64,000 bases of DNA. Origin: Caldisericales bacterium (GTDB taxonomy: Bacteria; Caldisericota; Caldisericia; JAAYUI01). A program made the position numbers and the translations under genes. Positions 1-8,832 of the stretch are shown here, piece by piece (position 1 is the stretch's first letter; each line of letters begins with the position of its first letter). The notes below the pieces were generated by a model, which was given only the letters and a program-made list of their open reading frames with translations, was not told the origin of the DNA and ran no database searches. The stretch is taken from contig JAAYUI010000008.1 in the NCBI GenBank assembly GCA_012517765.1, positions 1 to 64,000 on the forward strand, in the 5' to 3' direction.

Positions 1-296
1 CCGGCCAGCCTTTTTTCAAACACCCAGAAAATATTTTCCATAAGAACAATGATAATGGCGCACTGACAATACGAAACTAATTTTCACTGTTAAAGTCTGG
101 AGGCGTTTTGTGTCAACAACCCACAAAAAACGATCCCAAGCAGAAATATTTACATACAATCAATTTGCATAATGATATGATGTGTTACAGCATTGATAAG
201 GTTTCTGTCTCGCACGCTTCTGGATGAACTCCCTGTTTATGTTCACTTGAAGACTTTGAGACCAGGAGTAAACTAGAGAACCAAAGGAGGATTGGA
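1..296. other. Non-coding leader region before the beta-helix gene
   Basis: No open frame here looks like a gene: the few frames present are short, antisense and without family resemblance. The right end holds a clear ribosome binding site (AAAGGAGG at about 283-290) for the gene starting at 297. The stretch around 149-181 is AT-rich and may hold its promoter, but no pair of boxes is well enough spaced to call. Confidence 0.5.
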
Positions 297-3200
297 ATGA
301 GGAAGTTTTTTGCTCTTTTTCTTGCACTGGTTTTTGCCCTTGCGATACCCGCCGTTTATGGTCTTCCACAAGCTGGAGCGGTCCCCTTTACTGTTTTGAA
401 AAATACAATCTGGTCGGGAACAGTCATCATGCCAGAGGGTTTTTATATAGCCCCTGATGCCACATTGACACTGATGCCAGGCACAGTGGTCAAGCTGGGT
501 GGCAATATTGGCGTAAAAGGCAGGATAAAAGCCATCGGAACCCAAAACGAACCGGTCATCTTCACGTCCCTCAAGGATGACGTAAAGGAAGACTCGAACA
601 AGGATGGTAACTCATCAAGACCATCACCAGGTGACTGGGGCAACATCGAATTCCCGGACAATTGTGGCATCTGCGAGCTTTACCAGGTGCATTTCCTATA
701 CGGTGGCAAAGGCGGTTTCGGGACACTCAAATTTTCATCCGGAAAAGGCTCTGACGACAGAATAAGGATTTCCCACTGCACAATATCCAGATCGGCTTCA
801 ATGGGTGCATGGTTTGCAAATTCCACATCAGTACTCAGAGAATGCGTTATAACCGATTGCCAGGACCCAAAGACAGGCGCAGGTATCTGGATACAGGAAG
901 ATTCAAACCCATCAATCTCCGGCTGCACAGTTGAAAGGTGCACCATTGGCATCCAGATCGATCTTTCCTGCTCGCCAAAACTCCTTGGAAACATCATAAA
1001 AAACTGCGGTACAAACGGGATAAAGGTTATCACAGGTTCCCTGGACAAAGAAGTAGTCTGGGACGCCTCTATGCCCTATGTTTTTGACAAGTTTGTAATC
1101 AGCAGCAAAGGGTTCCTCAGGATACAGCCAGGCGTCATTGTAAAAAGTACCGGCCAACTCGGGGTCTCTGGTCGTCTGGAAATCAGGGGAACCGCAGAAA
1201 AACCAGTCATTTTCACATCTCTTACCGATGACAGTGTTGGCGGTGACACAAACAATGACCAGGACAAAACTGCGCCACAGCCGGGTGACTGGGGTGGAAT
1301 CGAGTTCACTGGCGAAGCCGGAGCATGCACGATAACACACACAAAATTTTCATGGGGTGGTGGCCAGGCTGAAAAAGGTGGCGGTTACGCCATCCTGAAG
1401 TTTGGTGCCGCAGGCGGCGTCGACAACAGGGTCAAACTGTACAATTGCACTGTTGAGCATTCGGAAACTGCCGGTCTTTACATGCAGGCATCAAGCCCGA
1501 GCGTCTACAACTGCAAAATAACCGACAACAAGAACGACAAGCTGGGGGCATGTGTCTGGCTCCAGAGCAGGAGCAAGCCAATCCTCTACAACTGCGAGCT
1601 CACAGATTCCGAATGGGCAATATATTGTGACGGGTACTCATACCCAAAATCGCAAAAACTCACCATCTCCGGCAACAAGTACAACAACATCTATTTTGAG
1701 AGCCCACTCCTTGAAGAAGATGCAGTCTGGGGAGCTGATCTTGTCCATTACATCCCAAAAACGGTCGGCATCAAACCAGGCGTGACACTCCACCTCCTCC
1801 CCGGCGTCATCATCAAGTACGGCGAAATGATAAGAGTTGACGGCAAGCTCATAGCAATCGGCACAAAAGACAAACCAATTTATTTCACCTCCTTGAATGA
1901 TGACAGTGTGGGTGGCGACAGCAACGGTGACAGCGGCGCCAAAGATCCGCTCCCCGGCGACAATCAGGGTATACAGCTGACCGAGTCTTTTGGCAGGTCG
2001 GTAATGAAAAATTGCGTTGTAAGGTACGGTGGCTCGGGTGGCAATGGAAACATCTACCTCGGACAGGCAACCAACACAAAAAACGAGCAGATAATTGAAG
2101 ACACCATAATCGAGAAATCGCTTGGTCAAGCAGTGAAAGTAAGGGGTGGTCAGGTCGACCTTATAAGGTGCTCCCTCCTTGACTGCATGAACAAGCAAAA
2201 TGGTTTTGCAATTATTGCAGAAGCAGGCGCAAAGATAAGACTCGTTGACTCACTCATTCAGCGCTGCAGACACCTCTTCAGTATCACCCCTGAAGTCGAG
2301 CTGAAAACGCAAGGCAACACGGCAAAAAACATTGGTGTCGAGCTGGAAGAGAGTTTTGCCGGGATCCACATCTACAAGGGTAGGCTAAGGGAAGACAAGG
2401 TCTGGGATTCTGAATTCCCGTACATCATCGAGGACGACTTCACGATAGACAAGGGGGCCAACCTCACTGTTGCGGCCGGAAACGTCATCAAGGTCGTTAA
2501 GGGCGCCTTCTATGTGAACGGTTCGATGTCCTGCAAGGGAACGCAAAACAATCCTGTCTACATAACATCATTCTCCGACGACACCATTGCTGGTGACACA
2601 AACAACAACGGGCAACTGACAAAACCAATGCCTGGCGATTTTGACGAGATCGAGTTTGAAGGGTCAGTAACGGCATGCACCTTCGAGCACACTGTCATCA
2701 GGTACAGCGGAGGAAAAACCAGGCGCATGGGCTCGGTCAAATTTGGTGCATTCGCCGGTGTTGACGGAAGGGTAAAATTCATCAACTGCACCATAGAAAA
2801 CAGTAACAGTGCCGGCCTCTACATGATAAATTCTTCACCCTACATAAAAGACTGCATCATCAGGAATTGCAAAACCACCGACAGGGGCCATGGCATCTAC
2901 CTCACCGGCAAATGCAACCCGGAGATTCAGGGTGTCACATTCCAGGACTGCGACTATGCAGTCTACAACAACATGCAGGGAACAGAGGTTGTTCTCGGAA
3001 ACTGCTACTTTGGCGATGTGTCAGGACCAAAAGATGAAACAGGCAACCCGAATGGAAACGGTCTAAAGGTGTTTGGTCCAGTCAATTACAACCCGTTCGC
3101 ACAGGAGCCAAACCCGACAGGCGGAGCAGGCGGAAAGGGTGGAGAACTGCCACCGTACAAGAGGCCGGAAGTCAGCTTCCCGTCGCCAACAGGTGCTGCA

Positions 3201-4349
3201 GTCCTTCTTTCCGTTGATCCCACTTTTGTAGAGCTAAATGTTGGCGAAACTTTCGAGATAACAGCCAGCGATGGAACTGCACCCTACAAATTCGTCTCGA
3301 TGGACGAGAAGGTCTGCAAGATGGTTTCCCAGAATTTCAACAAAGCCACATTCACCTTGACAGGGCCTGAGGCAACAACCATAAGGGTAATGGACAATGG
3401 CGACCAGGAAGTGCAAGTCTGGGTCGTCTCGAAGAACTTCCAGCTGCCAAAACTGCCACTTATTGTCAATCCTGCGGCGCTCCCCATAAAGGTTGGCACA
3501 ACAGGGACAATCCTTGCCAGCACCGATGAAACCATAAAAGCAACACTGACACCAGGTAAATCGGCAATCGTCAAAAATATTGATGACAATGAGGTTTTGG
3601 TCTACGCATTTGCACGCGGTGAAGAATTGTTGACAATCACCTCGCCATCAGGCGAAACTGCGACCTGCAAACTGTTCTGTTTTGCCGATGATGGACCAGA
3701 GTCCCAGTCAATTTACGATTTCCATGCAATACCCGGAACAAAATCTGCAAGGCTGGTCTGGAAACTTCCAAATGTCCAGCGTGACTCTTTCAAAGGACTT
3801 TCAGTAACTCTGGATGGAAAAAAACTCACCGAGCTTGGCCCCGATGCTGCATCACTGCAGGTAACAGGTCTTGCAACTGGCGTAACATACAAATTCGAGA
3901 TTGTCCCGCAAGGGGGCCAGAAGGTTGCGGCATCATGCACGACTGGCCCACTGGATGTCAAGCTCGAGCTCTGGATTGGAAAAACCGATGCCTACATAAA
4001 TGGCAAAAAAACCAAACTGGCCGTCCCTCCGCAAATCCTTTCAAACAGCACCTATGTGCCGTTCCGCTTCCTGGGAGAGGCATTCGGAGCCGATGTTGGC
4101 TGGGACAACTCAAAAAGGGAGGCCTCATTCTGGACACCAAATGCCTTCCTGCAAATGACTGTGGGTTCCAAAGTAGGCTACAATTTTGGCGCGCAAGTGA
4201 CGATAAATCCTCCGCCACAAAACATATCCGGAAGAGTGGTTATCCCACTCAGAGCGGCATCCGAGCTCCTGGGTGCAAAAGTGGCCTACGAAGCAAAAAC
4301 AAAAAAGATTACAATCAACTACAGGAAACCATGGCATCTCTGGTGGTAA
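297..4349 (+). CDS. Secreted right-handed beta-helix protein with C-terminal stalk domain
   Basis: A 1350-residue exported protein with an N-terminal signal peptide (MRKFF followed by a hydrophobic run ending near residue 22). The body is four tandem modules of about 220 residues, beginning near residues 40, 250, 490 and 710. Each opens with a W-x(n)-P-Y-like linker and a GVTLTLLPGVxIK-like strand, then a GTxxxPVxFTSLxDD motif with an Asp/Asn-rich GGDTNxD loop and PGDW. The Cys-rich parallel beta-helix rungs (NCTIExS type) follow. After a Pro/Gly linker (about 955) come Ig-like segments and a fibronectin-III-like segment (about 1140-1230). A copper-amine-oxidase-N-like stalk domain (VPFRFLGEAFGADVGWD, then IPLRAASELLGAKV) forms the end. 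The role is probably a surface or extracellular carbohydrate-binding or adhesive protein; the Asp loops may bind calcium (inference). The start is fixed by AAAGGAGG six bases upstream. Confidence 0.88.
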   Translation: MRKFFALFLALVFALAIPAVYGLPQAGAVPFTVLKNTIWSGTVIMPEGFYIAPDATLTLMPGTVVKLGGNIGVKGRIKAIGTQNEPVIFTSLKDDVKEDSNKDGNSSRPSPGDWGNIEFPDNCGICELYQVHFLYGGKGGFGTLKFSSGKGSDDRIRISHCTISRSASMGAWFANSTSVLRECVITDCQDPKTGAGIWIQEDSNPSISGCTVERCTIGIQIDLSCSPKLLGNIIKNCGTNGIKVITGSLDKEVVWDASMPYVFDKFVISSKGFLRIQPGVIVKSTGQLGVSGRLEIRGTAEKPVIFTSLTDDSVGGDTNNDQDKTAPQPGDWGGIEFTGEAGACTITHTKFSWGGGQAEKGGGYAILKFGAAGGVDNRVKLYNCTVEHSETAGLYMQASSPSVYNCKITDNKNDKLGACVWLQSRSKPILYNCELTDSEWAIYCDGYSYPKSQKLTISGNKYNNIYFESPLLEEDAVWGADLVHYIPKTVGIKPGVTLHLLPGVIIKYGEMIRVDGKLIAIGTKDKPIYFTSLNDDSVGGDSNGDSGAKDPLPGDNQGIQLTESFGRSVMKNCVVRYGGSGGNGNIYLGQATNTKNEQIIEDTIIEKSLGQAVKVRGGQVDLIRCSLLDCMNKQNGFAIIAEAGAKIRLVDSLIQRCRHLFSITPEVELKTQGNTAKNIGVELEESFAGIHIYKGRLREDKVWDSEFPYIIEDDFTIDKGANLTVAAGNVIKVVKGAFYVNGSMSCKGTQNNPVYITSFSDDTIAGDTNNNGQLTKPMPGDFDEIEFEGSVTACTFEHTVIRYSGGKTRRMGSVKFGAFAGVDGRVKFINCTIENSNSAGLYMINSSPYIKDCIIRNCKTTDRGHGIYLTGKCNPEIQGVTFQDCDYAVYNNMQGTEVVLGNCYFGDVSGPKDETGNPNGNGLKVFGPVNYNPFAQEPNPTGGAGGKGGELPPYKRPEVSFPSPTGAAVLLSVDPTFVELNVGETFEITASDGTAPYKFVSMDEKVCKMVSQNFNKATFTLTGPEATTIRVMDNGDQEVQVWVVSKNFQLPKLPLIVNPAALPIKVGTTGTILASTDETIKATLTPGKSAIVKNIDDNEVLVYAFARGEELLTITSPSGETATCKLFCFADDGPESQSIYDFHAIPGTKSARLVWKLPNVQRDSFKGLSVTLDGKKLTELGPDAASLQVTGLATGVTYKFEIVPQGGQKVAASCTTGPLDVKLELWIGKTDAYINGKKTKLAVPPQILSNSTYVPFRFLGEAFGADVGWDNSKREASFWTPNAFLQMTVGSKVGYNFGAQVTINPPPQNISGRVVIPLRAASELLGAKVAYEAKTKKITINYRKPWHLWW

Positions 4350-4370
4350 ATACACTATAAGGAGGCAAAA

Positions 4371-5039
4371 ATGCTGCTGGGCAAAGGCCAGATTATGGTC
4401 ATCGACGACTCAAAACCGATACTTGAAGTCGTCACGGCGATGCTTGAGGGTGCAGGATATGAAGTAAGGCAATTCCTCAGGGCAAGGGATGCACTCATGG
4501 ACCTTATCAATGGCAATCCCGACCTCATTATTTGCGACATACTCATGCCAGAGATGGACGGTTTTGAATTCAGGAGGGCGCTCGTCGAAGACCAGCGCAC
4601 CTCGCACATTCCATTTCTTCTTTTGACAGGGAAGGATGACCTTATGCTGATGATCGAAGGTCTCTCGGCTGGAATCCAGGACTACATCATGAAGCCGATA
4701 CAGCCCAAAGAGTTCCTGACCCATGTTGGAAGGATAATGGACAACATCTACGAAGCCAGGTTCAAACTGCTGGACAGGGTCCTCATTGAGGGAACGCTCG
4801 ACAACATCGAATTTGAAAAAATAGAAAAAGTGCTTGATGCAATAAAATTCACCGGGAAGCTGGTTCTTGGCTCGGAAACAAGAGAGCCACTTAACATTGC
4901 ATACAAAAGGGGCAGGGCGATAGCTGCAGAGGGTGGCCCGATGGCCGCAAAAGGGCACGAGGCATACAGGACCGCTCCGACAATGTCCGGTGAATTCGAG
5001 ATAATAGCAGAACCTGTAGACAAAAAACCTGAATTCTGA
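4371..5039 (+). CDS. Response regulator with C-terminal DUF4388-like domain
   Basis: A 222-residue cytoplasmic protein. Residues 4-125 are a CheY-like receiver: the acidic pair is in MVIDDS, the phospho-acceptor Asp lies in IICDILMPEMDGF (about residue 56) and the Lys in IMKPIQP. The C-terminal 85 residues (GTLDNIEFEKIEKVLDAI, a GKLVL strand, then a YKRGRAIAAEGG segment) resemble DUF4388 (PatA-N-like), a domain linked to gliding, twitching and signalling proteins rather than DNA binding. It follows the beta-helix gene by 21 bases with its own AAGGAGG site and precedes a terminator, so the two are probably one transcript. No cognate kinase is adjacent. Receiver assignment is firm; the C-terminal domain is by pattern only. 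Confidence 0.85.
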   Translation: MLLGKGQIMVIDDSKPILEVVTAMLEGAGYEVRQFLRARDALMDLINGNPDLIICDILMPEMDGFEFRRALVEDQRTSHIPFLLLTGKDDLMLMIEGLSAGIQDYIMKPIQPKEFLTHVGRIMDNIYEARFKLLDRVLIEGTLDNIEFEKIEKVLDAIKFTGKLVLGSETREPLNIAYKRGRAIAAEGGPMAAKGHEAYRTAPTMSGEFEIIAEPVDKKPEF

Positions 5040-5060
5040 TCAAGATTTTAATAGAAGCCA

Positions 5061-5090
5061 AAAAGCCCCGATTTATCGGGGCTTTTTTTA
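5061..5090. terminator. Bidirectional intrinsic terminator
   Basis: Perfect stem GCCCCGA/TCGGGGC (5065-5071 and 5076-5082, loop ttta) flanked by A-run and T-run. It can terminate the response regulator gene on the plus strand and copA on the minus strand. Confidence 0.9.
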
Positions 5091-7385
5091 TTTTGCAGTT
5101 GTGATTTTGAACAGTTTTAGTCTTAGCGCATTCATGACAACAGTTATTGATGAAGCGGCCATGGCCGCTGAGGCAATCATGGGATTTAGCTGTATCCCGA
5201 CGGGATAGAGAACGCCCGCTGCAACAGGAATGGCAAGTGTGTTGTAGATAAAGGCCCAGAAGAGGTTCCACTGGATATTTTTCTTCGTCGCCCTGGCCAG
5301 TCTCACAGTCTGGGGAACAAGCAGTAAATTCTCGTTCATTATGGTTACATCAGCGGTGTCCAGCGCCATGCCCGTTCCCTGCCTTGGTGCAAATGATGCA
5401 TCGGCCATTGCCAGCGCAGCAGCATCATTGACGCCGTCACCCATCATGGCCACAAAACCATCGGCCCTCAGCGCTTCAACGATCTGTACCTTTTCCTCTG
5501 GGAGAGTTTGCGAATAAACCCTCTTTATGCCTAACTGGGACGCCACAGACTCACAAACTTCTTTACGGTCTCCAGAAACCAGAACAGGTTCAATACCTAA
5601 ATCAATCAGCTCTTTCATGGCCTGGAAGGCCTCCGGTCTCAAGGGATCAGAAAGTCCAAAACCACCAATTATCTTGTTGTCCAGCGACACATAAAATGCG
5701 GCTTCTTCAGGCCTAAATGTACCCAATAATACAAGTGGAATTTTCAGCCCAAGTTTTTCCACCATCCTTGGCCCGCCAACAACCAGCTCGCGGCCGGCAA
5801 AGGTCGCCTTTACACCAAGTCCAGGCACAGCCTCAAAGCTTTGCGGGCTTTCTATTGGGATGCTCCTTGAAATAGCAAGATTTTTTATGGCCTGGGCAAG
5901 TGTATGCTCGGAGCCAGATTCGGCCATTGCTGTCAATTTTATTAGTTCGTTCTCAGAGACCGATTCCGAATGGATAGATGTCACTTCCGGTCTGCCGGCT
6001 GTCAGGGTGCCTGTTTTGTCAAAAACAAACGTTTTGACCTCTTCAAGCGCCTCTAGCGACCTGGCATTTTTAATGAGCATCCCGGATTTTGCCGAGATAC
6101 CCAAAGCTATGGAAATTGATGTGGGAGTGGCAAGCCCAAGCGCACATGGGCAAGAAATGACAAGCACAGAAATTGCAGAATTGATGCCAATATTTGTGAA
6201 ACCAAGGAGAAACCACACTACAAAAGCTGTGACTGAAATTGTTATCGAGGTAGGCACAAAAACAGAGGCAATCCTGTCAACAAGCCCCTGTATTTTTGGC
6301 TTTGTCTGTATCGCGGCCCCAATTAGTTCGATGACCCTTGAAAGGACAGTGCTCTCGCCAACCTTGTCACACTTTGCTTCCACAAGCCCGAACCCGTTGA
6401 TTGCTCCAGCATAAACACTGTCACCAGCGCTAACCGGCACAGGCATGCTCTCTCCAGTTATATGGGCATTGTTGAATTCGGATGTACCCCTCACAATAGT
6501 GCAATCTGCAGGTGCTCTTTCAGTGGCCTTGATTTGCACGATGTCGCCTGCTGCAAGCTCTGATATTGGAACATCCTCCACAACGCCATCTTTGATTCTG
6601 TGGGCCTTTTCGGGAAGAAGGGATGCAACATCAAATATCTCCTTCATGGCCGACAATTCAGCTCTGCCCCTGAGGTAGTTTCCAAGCAGAACAAGCATCA
6701 CAATGACAACAGAGCCATCCAGATAGAGCTGGTGCTCACCAATTCCGGGATAAAGGATGGCGACTATCGAATAGACAAAAGAGGCCAGCACTCCAAGTGC
6801 GACAAGCGTGTTCATGTCTGTTTGCCTGTGGAGGGCAATCTTCCAGGCAGAAATGAAGAAATGCCAGCCAGTCCAGAACATTACAGGAACAGCGGCTACA
6901 ACAAGGGTCCATACAAACCACATCGGAAAGTGGTAGAACATCATGAGCATTGTCCCGACTGTGACATAAATGGCAAAAGGAAGCCCGACAAGCAAATTTT
7001 TTCTAATCTTTCTTACATCAGATTCTTTTGCCTGTCTTGCCTGCTTGAGTGCAGAGGCCTGATCGGTGGCCAGTCTTGCACCATATCCGATGTCCGAGAC
7101 TGATTTGACTATGTCACCAATGGCAACTTTCGATGGATCATAGGCGACATCGGCAAGCCCCGTTGAAAAATTGACTCCGATGTTTTTTGTGCCTTCCAAG
7201 TCCTTGAGAGTATTCTCAATATTCAGGGCACAACCAGTGCAATGCATCCCCGTTATTACAAGCTTGGTGCGGACTTCTCCACCCTTTTCCTGGCCACCAG
7301 GGCGAAGCTTTTTGGGAGCAAAAAATATCCACAGCAATACGAGGAAGACGAGTGAAATAACGACAACAAGGACCTGTTGCACCAT
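5088..7385 (-). CDS. copA: Copper-exporting P1B-type ATPase
   Basis: A 765-residue inner-membrane pump that exports Cu(I) using ATP. It has an N-terminal membrane anchor (VVVISLVFLVLLWIFFAPKK) ahead of one heavy-metal-associated domain (GMHCTGC), six to seven further membrane segments, the CPC transport motif (SCPCALGLATP), the phosphorylation site DKTGTLT and the hinge GDGVNDAAAL. The last two helices carry YN and MAASS, the Cu(I) P1B-1 signature. The nucleotide-domain motif is SEHTLAQAI, with Thr replacing the usual Pro of the HP motif. The frame extends upstream to 7652, but AAGGAGGT sits just before ATG at 7385, so that start is chosen. It converges with the response regulator and diverges from an MFS exporter. 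No CopZ or CsoR gene is adjacent. Confidence 0.95.
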   Translation of the reverse strand: MVQQVLVVVISLVFLVLLWIFFAPKKLRPGGQEKGGEVRTKLVITGMHCTGCALNIENTLKDLEGTKNIGVNFSTGLADVAYDPSKVAIGDIVKSVSDIGYGARLATDQASALKQARQAKESDVRKIRKNLLVGLPFAIYVTVGTMLMMFYHFPMWFVWTLVVAAVPVMFWTGWHFFISAWKIALHRQTDMNTLVALGVLASFVYSIVAILYPGIGEHQLYLDGSVVIVMLVLLGNYLRGRAELSAMKEIFDVASLLPEKAHRIKDGVVEDVPISELAAGDIVQIKATERAPADCTIVRGTSEFNNAHITGESMPVPVSAGDSVYAGAINGFGLVEAKCDKVGESTVLSRVIELIGAAIQTKPKIQGLVDRIASVFVPTSITISVTAFVVWFLLGFTNIGINSAISVLVISCPCALGLATPTSISIALGISAKSGMLIKNARSLEALEEVKTFVFDKTGTLTAGRPEVTSIHSESVSENELIKLTAMAESGSEHTLAQAIKNLAISRSIPIESPQSFEAVPGLGVKATFAGRELVVGGPRMVEKLGLKIPLVLLGTFRPEEAAFYVSLDNKIIGGFGLSDPLRPEAFQAMKELIDLGIEPVLVSGDRKEVCESVASQLGIKRVYSQTLPEEKVQIVEALRADGFVAMMGDGVNDAAALAMADASFAPRQGTGMALDTADVTIMNENLLLVPQTVRLARATKKNIQWNLFWAFIYNTLAIPVAAGVLYPVGIQLNPMIASAAMAASSITVVMNALRLKLFKITTAK

Positions 7386-7548
7386 CATGACCTCCTTGAG
7401 ACATTTTACAATGTAACTTTCAAACCACAATGGCCGGATGAAACCAAAATGCGGCAATTGCGAATCATTCCCGAACATAAAAACAAAACGGACCAATACC
7501 ACTGATTTAATATGATTAATTGGCCTGATTTCTTGACGTTCCCCAGCC

Positions 7549-8829
7549 TTGGGGATATTCATTCTTGTTGTGGAAAATGCCCCCAGTCGTCCGGAAAAAG
7601 CTGGACCAAGAATTCCAAAGGTCAATCTTGGCGAAACATTTGGTGCGCTCAAACACAGGAATTACAGGCTTTTTTTCTTTGGACAACTGGTATCGCTTGT
7701 TGGAACATGGATGCAAAATGTTGCCCAAAGCTGGCTTATATACGACATTACAAATTCGAAGGCATACCTTGGCTATGTGAGTTTTGCGTCATCCATCCCG
7801 ATATTCCTGGTCTCGCTTTGGGCAGGCGTACTCCTGGACAGGCTCCCCAAACGCAAGGTCATCATCTTCACACAGGTTGCATCAATGGTGCTGGCGTTCG
7901 TACTGGCCCTTGACGTGTTCCTCAAGACAATCCAGCCATGGCACATTATTGTCATGTCTTTCCTCCTGGGGTGCGTCAATGCCGTAGATATGCCAGCAAG
8001 ACAATCGTTTGTTATAGAAATGGTCAGCAGGGAAGACCTTATGAATGCAATAGCTCTCAATTCCACGATCTTCAATGCTGCAAGGATAGTTGGCCCTTCA
8101 CTGGCCGGTGTGGCCCTGGCCTGGCTTGGCGCCGGATGGTGCTTTGCACTGAATGGGTTTAGTTTTATAGCTGTAATACTTGCCCTGATGGCCATGAAGA
8201 TCGAGGACCGCATCGCTGAGCCAACAAGAGCTCACCCATTCAAACAGGTGGCCGAAGGACTCGCCTATGTGAAATCAAACAAAACAATAAGAATGCTGAT
8301 TCTGGTTGTAGCAGTGTCCAACCTTTTTGCCTTCTCCTACTCTGCCCTGATGCCATCATTTGCAAAAGATGTCCTTGGAGCAGGAGAAATGGGTTTTGGA
8401 CTTCTACAGAGTTTTGTGGGTATCGGAGCACTGACAGGCGCGCTGTTGATAGCATCAGCAAAATCTACAAACAAAGGTTTCATGCTCACACTTGGCAATA
8501 TTGGCTTCCCGCTGGCGGCACTGCTTTTCTCGCTGTCAAGGTCCCTTCCTGTTTCAGCTTTCCTCTTGATAATCGTCGGAATGGGATTCATGGTACAAAA
8601 CGCAACTGTAAACACCCTCATCCAGCTCAATTCGGAGGACTCAAAAAGAGGGAGGGTGATGAGCATTTATACGCTTGTATTTCAAGGGTTTTTCCCTGTT
8701 GGCTCCTTGCTCACTACATCATTTGCCGAAGTTGTTGGAACGCCAATAGCTTCAATGACAGGTGAAGCCATAGCCCTGTTCTTCGGAATTATATGGTTCC
8801 TGAAGGCACCTTTTGTAAGGAAACTCTGA
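7549..8829 (+). CDS. MFS transporter (drug/siderophore exporter type)
   Basis: A protein of about 426 residues with twelve predicted membrane segments and an N-terminal stretch ALKHRNYRLFFFGQ typical of the MFS_3/EntS-like exporter group. A conserved loop (WAGVLLDRLPKRKVI) between helices 2 and 3 matches the MFS signature. The substrate cannot be told from sequence. The start is doubtful: the longest frame begins with TTG at 7549 without a ribosome binding site, and GTG at 7570 is an alternative. A TTGACG box lies at 7533-7538, immediately upstream. The gene converges with the lipoprotein gene ending at 8833, only 3 bases away. Confidence 0.85.
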   Translation: MGIFILVVENAPSRPEKAGPRIPKVNLGETFGALKHRNYRLFFFGQLVSLVGTWMQNVAQSWLIYDITNSKAYLGYVSFASSIPIFLVSLWAGVLLDRLPKRKVIIFTQVASMVLAFVLALDVFLKTIQPWHIIVMSFLLGCVNAVDMPARQSFVIEMVSREDLMNAIALNSTIFNAARIVGPSLAGVALAWLGAGWCFALNGFSFIAVILALMAMKIEDRIAEPTRAHPFKQVAEGLAYVKSNKTIRMLILVVAVSNLFAFSYSALMPSFAKDVLGAGEMGFGLLQSFVGIGALTGALLIASAKSTNKGFMLTLGNIGFPLAALLFSLSRSLPVSAFLLIIVGMGFMVQNATVNTLIQLNSEDSKRGRVMSIYTLVFQGFFPVGSLLTTSFAEVVGTPIASMTGEAIALFFGIIWFLKAPFVRKL

Positions 8830-8832
8830 CCA

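Noticed and set aside
1638-2198. A 186-residue antisense frame inside the beta-helix gene
   Set aside because: Composition is atypical, and the sense frame is clearly coding throughout, with module repeats conserved at protein level.
297-4349. CRISPR or DNA-level tandem repeat
   Set aside because: The repetition is at protein level with long diverged modules; no short identical direct repeats with spacers were seen anywhere in the window.
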